NCBI GenBank assembly: GCA_050015815.1
Contig: JBEKAR010000019.1
Span: forward strand, 1-18,121
Direction of reading: 5' to 3'
DNA length: 18,121 nt
Source: JAJRAL01 sp050015815
GTDB taxonomy: Archaea; Thermoplasmatota; Thermoplasmata; Methanomassiliicoccales; UBA472
Shown here piece after piece: positions 14,725 to 18,121 of this stretch; the first letter of the stretch is position 1; the number at the start of each line of letters is the position of its first letter. A program made the translations under genes and the position numbers. The notes beneath the pieces are model-generated. The model made no database searches and was not told the DNA's origin. It was given only the letters and a program-made list of their open reading frames with translations.

Positions 14725-15752
14725 ACCTTCGCCTCCTCTTTCTTCTTAGCCTTCTTTTCCTTGACCGTCCTCTTGATGATGGACTTGGGGAGGCTGTAGG
14801 CGTAGAAGGTGCCCAGCGGGTCCTTCACCTGCTGCATCAGCTTGAGGATGTCGTCCTCACTCAGCCTCGCCTCGCCCTGGTCCACCTTTAGGACCGAGGC
14901 AAGAGCGCTGAGCATCGAACCGCCCTGGTCCATGACCTCCGCGGTCGGGCCCATGCATCCCCGGCACGGCTGGTTGGCATTGAGGCACTTCGCCCCGCAT
15001 CCCGCCCTGGTCGCCGGACCGAGGCAGATGACTCCTTGCTCGATCATGCACTTGTCCGGGTCGATGTTGATGTCCATGGCCTGGTGCAGCTCACCGACGA
15101 TCTTCGATGTCTTCTTGCGCTTGCACTCGTCGCAGAGCGTCTTCTGTGAAGCGATGACCGTTCCCTTCGGCGGCAGCGGCACGCCCTCCTTCACATACTT
15201 CTCCACCACGCCGAGGAATTCGTTGATTAGGTTGGTCGTCGGCGGGCAGCCAGGCATGTAATAGTCGACATCCACGACCTGGTCGAGGGTCATAACGGTA
15301 TCGTACAGGATCGGTAGCTCGAGATCGCCGTCCTTGGTGTGCGTCTCGTGCTGCGGGTAGACCTTGTTCTCCTTGCCGATCTGGTCCGAAGAGGGGGTCT
15401 TGCCGTACACGTACTCGAGCACCTCCTTGGCGTTGGTCGTGTTCGCCAGGCCCGGGATCCCGCCGAAGCAGGCGCACGACCCGAAGCTGACGAGCAGGAT
15501 CGACTTCTTGCGTAGGAGCTTCGCCACGGACTCGTTCTCGCTGTTCCTTATCGCACCGTTGTACAGAGTGGCGGTGATGTATCCGTCGGGCATCGCCTCG
15601 ACGTCCTTGAGCTTGGTGTCGACCGCGATCGGCCAGAAGGCGATGTCCGCGATCTCCGCCACCCCTAGAATCTTCTCGTCGATGTCGAGCAAGGCGACGT
15701 CGCAGCCGCCGCAGCCCGCGCCCCAATACTGGGCTATCCTGATCTTTGCCAT
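14721..15752 (-). CDS. mvhG: F420-non-reducing [NiFe] hydrogenase small subunit
   Basis: Iron-sulfur subunit that carries electrons from the Ni-Fe site of MvhA toward MvhD. The protein is 343 aa. Proximal-cluster ligands include C14 and C17 (YWGAGCGGCDVALL), the FGSCACFGG segment and MPGCPP. The C-terminal part has the cysteine-rich ICLGPATRAGCGAKC and PCRGCMGP segments for the medial and distal clusters. An LCDECKRKKTSK segment and a lysine/glutamate-rich tail (KKAKKKEEAKV) end the protein. There is no twin-arginine signal, so the enzyme stays in the cytoplasm, as expected for group 3. ATG 15752 follows the mvhD stop by four bases, with AGGAGGA (15761-15767, minus strand) as a strong ribosome-binding site. 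It overlaps mvhA by four bases, indicating translational coupling. Confidence 0.95.
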   Translation of the reverse strand: MAKIRIAQYWGAGCGGCDVALLDIDEKILGVAEIADIAFWPIAVDTKLKDVEAMPDGYITATLYNGAIRNSENESVAKLLRKKSILLVSFGSCACFGGIPGLANTTNAKEVLEYVYGKTPSSDQIGKENKVYPQHETHTKDGDLELPILYDTVMTLDQVVDVDYYMPGCPPTTNLINEFLGVVEKYVKEGVPLPPKGTVIASQKTLCDECKRKKTSKIVGELHQAMDINIDPDKCMIEQGVICLGPATRAGCGAKCLNANQPCRGCMGPTAEVMDQGGSMLSALASVLKVDQGEARLSEDDILKLMQQVKDPLGTFYAYSLPKSIIKRTVKEKKAKKKEEAKV

Positions 15753-15756
15753 GTGA

Positions 15757-16215
15757 TCATTCCTCCTCGGTCATGGGGTTGGGTCCGATCTCGCGGATCT
15801 TCTCCGTGAACTCCTTGATGGTCTTCTGGAACTTCGCTCCCTCCGAGGCGGATACCCATTCCAGCCTCAAGCGGTCCGGGTCAAAGCCGTATTGTTCGAG
15901 GAGCATGCGCAGCAGCGCGATCCTGCGCCTGGTGCGGTAGTTACCTCCGATATAGTGGCAGTCGGCCGGGTGGCAGCCTAGAACGAGGACGCCGTCGGCG
16001 CCCTTGGCGAACGCCCGAAGAACGAACTCCGGGTCGACTCGCGCCGAGCACATCGTCCTGATGACCAGGAAGTTCGACGGCATCTGCAGCCGGCTCACTC
16101 CCGCCAGGTCCGCCCCGGCGTAGGAGCACCAGTTGCAGCAGAAGGTGACGATCTTCGGCTCCCACTGTCCCTCGACCTTCGCCTCGGTATGGACGGTCGC
16201 CTGGGTCGCGCTCAT
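15757..16215 (-). CDS. mvhD: F420-non-reducing hydrogenase iron-sulfur subunit D
   Basis: Small [2Fe-2S] protein that links the hydrogenase (MvhAG) to HdrA. The protein is 152 aa from ATG 16215. Cysteines C26, C27 and C30 (TFCCNWCSYAGADL), C56 (RTMCSARV), and C81 and C86 (GCHPADCHY) are those expected for cluster binding in the family, followed by NYRTRRRIALL. The frame is open further upstream, but that part is an out-of-frame shadow of hdrA. The correct start overlaps the hdrA stop as ATGA and has GGAGG at 16223-16227 (minus strand). It is followed by mvhG after four bases. In some organisms this domain is fused to HdrA; here it is separate. Confidence 0.95.
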   Translation of the reverse strand: MSATQATVHTEAKVEGQWEPKIVTFCCNWCSYAGADLAGVSRLQMPSNFLVIRTMCSARVDPEFVLRAFAKGADGVLVLGCHPADCHYIGGNYRTRRRIALLRMLLEQYGFDPDRLRLEWVSASEGAKFQKTIKEFTEKIREIGPNPMTEEE

Positions 16216-18121
16216 TTCGACTCCTCCTTCTCTTCCTCGGAGCCGCAGAGAGCAGCGTCGATCATGGCGAACATCTGCTCGTTCTTGAAGCCCTTCTGCT
16301 CCATGGCACCGGATGGGCAGGCCGCGACGCATGCGCCGCAGCCCTTGCACAGTCCCTCGTTGACGATCGCCCTTGTCTTCTCGGGGTTCTTCTCGTCCTT
16401 CACCAGGGTGATGGCCTTGTACTCGCAGACCGGCTCGCATATGCCGCAGCCGTTGCAGACCATGTCGTTCACTGCCGCGATGATGCCCTCGGTCTCAAGG
16501 TAGTCCTTGGAGATGATGGTCATCGCCCTCGCCGCGGCGCCCGATGCCTGAGCGATCGATTCGTCGATGAATTTCGGCCAGTGAGCAAGGCCTGCCAAGT
16601 AGATTCCGTTGGTGGCGAAGTCGACCGGGCGCAACTTCATGTGCGCCTCGAGGAAGTAGCCGTCCTTGCTGAGCGGCACCTTCAGGAACTTGCCGAGCTC
16701 CTCGTTGTCGTGGTTCGGTCTGATGCCGACAGAGAGGACGACCATGTCGGCGGGAATCTTGATCGTCTCGTTCAGCATCGCGTCCTCCACCAAGACGTGG
16801 AGGCCGTGCGCTCCCTTCTCGACCTTCGGCTCGACCGTCTCGGGGAAGCGGATGAACCTCACTCCGAGGTCGCCCGCCTCCTTGTAGTAGTCCTCGCGGA
16901 ATCCATAGGTGCGTATGTCCTTGTGCAGGACGTAGACCGTCGTGCCAGGCGAGTTCTTCTTGATGTTGATGGCGTTCTTGACCGCCTCGGTGCAGCATAC
17001 CCTGCTGCAGAACGGCGCCTCCTTGTTGCGGGAGCCAACGCACTGGATCATGACCACGTTCTTCTCGTGCAGCGGTCCCTTCTCCAGCTTCTGCTCCAGG
17101 TCCCACTGGGTGACAACCTTGTGGTCCCCCCAACCGTACTCCCCGTCCTTCGGCTTGTACTGGTTGCCTCCGACGGCGACGACGATCGCGCCGGTCTCGA
17201 GTTCCTCGCCCTTGCTCGTTTTCACCTTGAAGTTGCCGACGAACCCGGTGACATCGGTCACGTCTGTGTCCAGGTGCACCGTGATCTTGTCGTTCTCGCG
17301 CACCTTTGTGGTCAGCTCAGAGAGGAACACCGACGGCTTCTTCCCACCCTCGTCGTGCTTGATGTTCTTCAGGTTCCCGCCGAGCTCGCCGGTGCGCTCG
17401 ATTATATGCACCGGGAATCCCTGGTCGGCCATGTCGAGGGCGGCCGTCATTCCGGCCAGCCCGCCACCGATGACCAGTCCACTGTGCAGCACGCTCAGCT
17501 TCGACTTCGTGAGCGGCTCGAGCAGCCTCGCCTTGGCGACTGCCATGCGCACCAGGTCCTTGGACTTCTGTGTGGCCTTCTCCGGCTCGTGCATGTGTAT
17601 CCAGGAGCACTGGTCACGGATGTTGGCCATCTCGAACAGGTACGAGTTCAGTCCCGCCTCGCGGATGGTGCTCTGGAAGAGTGGCTCGTGCGTTCTCGGT
17701 GTGCAGGAGGCGACGACGACGCGGTTCAGCTTCAGCTCGCCGATCCTCGCCTTGATCTTTTCTTGGAAGTCGGCGGAGCAGGTGTACTTGCCCTCCTCAG
17801 CGTGCACCACGTTCGGTAGCGTCTTGGCGTACTCGACCACCGACGGCACGTCCACCGTGCCGCGGATGTTGATGCCGCAGTCGCAGACGAAGACGCCGAT
17901 CCTCGGCTCCTGTCCGGCGACCGGGATCTCGGGCACGTACTTCGCCTCGTACATCACGCGGTTCTGGAAAACGTTCGCTCCGGCCTTGGACGCCGCACCC
18001 GAGGCCTCTGCCACGGACTGTGGTATGTCCTTCGGTGCCGAGAACGCGCCGGTCACGTAGATGCCCTTGCGCGTCGTCTCCAGCGGGGTGTAGGTGTTCG
18101 TCTCCGCGAAGCCGTATTTGT
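16212..18121 (-). CDS. hdrA: HdrA-type flavin iron-sulfur subunit, apparent tandem HdrA fusion, 5' end outside the window
   Basis: FAD and iron-sulfur protein at the centre of electron bifurcation in heterodisulfide reductase complexes. 635 residues are visible. The start is off the window: the GTG at 18056 is internal, because protein-like sequence (KYGFAETNTYTPLETTRKG) continues before it in frame. Visible residues 1-46 match the end of an HdrA Rossmann domain (GIYVTGAFSAPKDIPQS, then ASGAAS). A complete second module follows: an N-terminal cluster domain (RIGVFVCDCGINI, YTCSADF, VVASCTPRTHE), FAD binding (LVIGGGLAGMTAALD, then ERTGELGGN), CVGSRNKEAPFCSRVCCTEAV, a second copy of the domain-end motif (GIYLAGLAHWPK), and two [4Fe-4S] ferredoxin motifs (CNGCGICEPVC and CKGCGACVAAC). 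Overlaps mvhD by four bases. Partner HdrB and HdrC are not in the window. Confidence 0.93.
   Translation of the reverse strand, partial: KYGFAETNTYTPLETTRKGIYVTGAFSAPKDIPQSVAEASGAASKAGANVFQNRVMYEAKYVPEIPVAGQEPRIGVFVCDCGINIRGTVDVPSVVEYAKTLPNVVHAEEGKYTCSADFQEKIKARIGELKLNRVVVASCTPRTHEPLFQSTIREAGLNSYLFEMANIRDQCSWIHMHEPEKATQKSKDLVRMAVAKARLLEPLTKSKLSVLHSGLVIGGGLAGMTAALDMADQGFPVHIIERTGELGGNLKNIKHDEGGKKPSVFLSELTTKVRENDKITVHLDTDVTDVTGFVGNFKVKTSKGEELETGAIVVAVGGNQYKPKDGEYGWGDHKVVTQWDLEQKLEKGPLHEKNVVMIQCVGSRNKEAPFCSRVCCTEAVKNAINIKKNSPGTTVYVLHKDIRTYGFREDYYKEAGDLGVRFIRFPETVEPKVEKGAHGLHVLVEDAMLNETIKIPADMVVLSVGIRPNHDNEELGKFLKVPLSKDGYFLEAHMKLRPVDFATNGIYLAGLAHWPKFIDESIAQASGAAARAMTIISKDYLETEGIIAAVNDMVCNGCGICEPVCEYKAITLVKDEKNPEKTRAIVNEGLCKGCGACVAACPSGAMEQKGFKNEQMFAMIDAALCGSEEEKEESK

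Noticed and set aside
15757..16440. Longer mvhD starting at 16440
   Set aside because: The extra 75 residues lie out of frame over the hdrA ferredoxin domain; ATG 16215 has a good Shine-Dalgarno and an ATGA overlap.
16581..18060. Long plus-strand open frames (412 and 372 aa) across hdrA
   Set aside because: They are antisense to a clear HdrA with conserved cluster and FAD motifs, and show repetitive low-information residue patterns typical of shadow frames.

Overview
The window is archaeal. It carries an archaeal 16S rRNA gene, aIF2-beta, ribosomal protein S8e, SRP19, DUF211, a presenilin-type protease and an Mvh/HdrA gene set, with TATA boxes about 25-40 bases before many start codons. A 16S gene with no 23S or 5S beside it, the 16S sequence itself, and the TRAM-tailed aIF2-beta point to Thermoplasmatota, probably near Methanomassiliicoccales. 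That placement is inference from remembered sequence features, not a tree. The main body looks G+C rich with compact spacing; the leftmost gene looks less G+C rich.

Layout. (1) 1-955: a tyrosine recombinase cut by the left edge, ending four bases from the 3' end of tRNA-Ser(GCT) on the opposite strand (959-1063). The tRNA has a 21-nt intron in a canonical bulge-helix-bulge. (2) 1064-3287: the 16S transcription unit, with an inverted repeat and TATA box, a leader of about 240 nt, a processing stem that closes around the gene, the rRNA (1626-3093), a UUCG hairpin and a T-run. (3) 3288-6868, rightward: pyrG, aIF2-beta with a TRAM domain, and an MFS transporter. (4) 6856-8403: a small zinc-peptidase-like gene (leftward), divergent from a presenilin/SPP homologue (rightward). 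(5) 8456-13151: three metallophosphoesterases of different subfamilies, with rps8e-srp19, a convergent DUF211 gene and a bifunctional NAD(P)HX repair enzyme between them. (6) 13207-18121, leftward: hdrA-mvhD-mvhG-mvhA, a tightly coupled operon for a cytoplasmic [NiFe] hydrogenase and an electron-bifurcating HdrA module. hdrA runs off the right edge.

How the genes work together. MvhA and MvhG oxidise H2, MvhD passes electrons to HdrA, and the HdrA flavin would split them between a high-potential acceptor (HdrBC-bound disulfide in methanogens) and a low-potential ferredoxin. No HdrB or HdrC is visible, so the partner lies outside the window. The visible HdrA begins with the tail of a second HdrA-like module, so it appears to be a tandem HdrA fusion. 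This and the tRNA-associated integrase are the most interesting structures here. I saw no CRISPR array, insertion sequence or obviously novel defence system.
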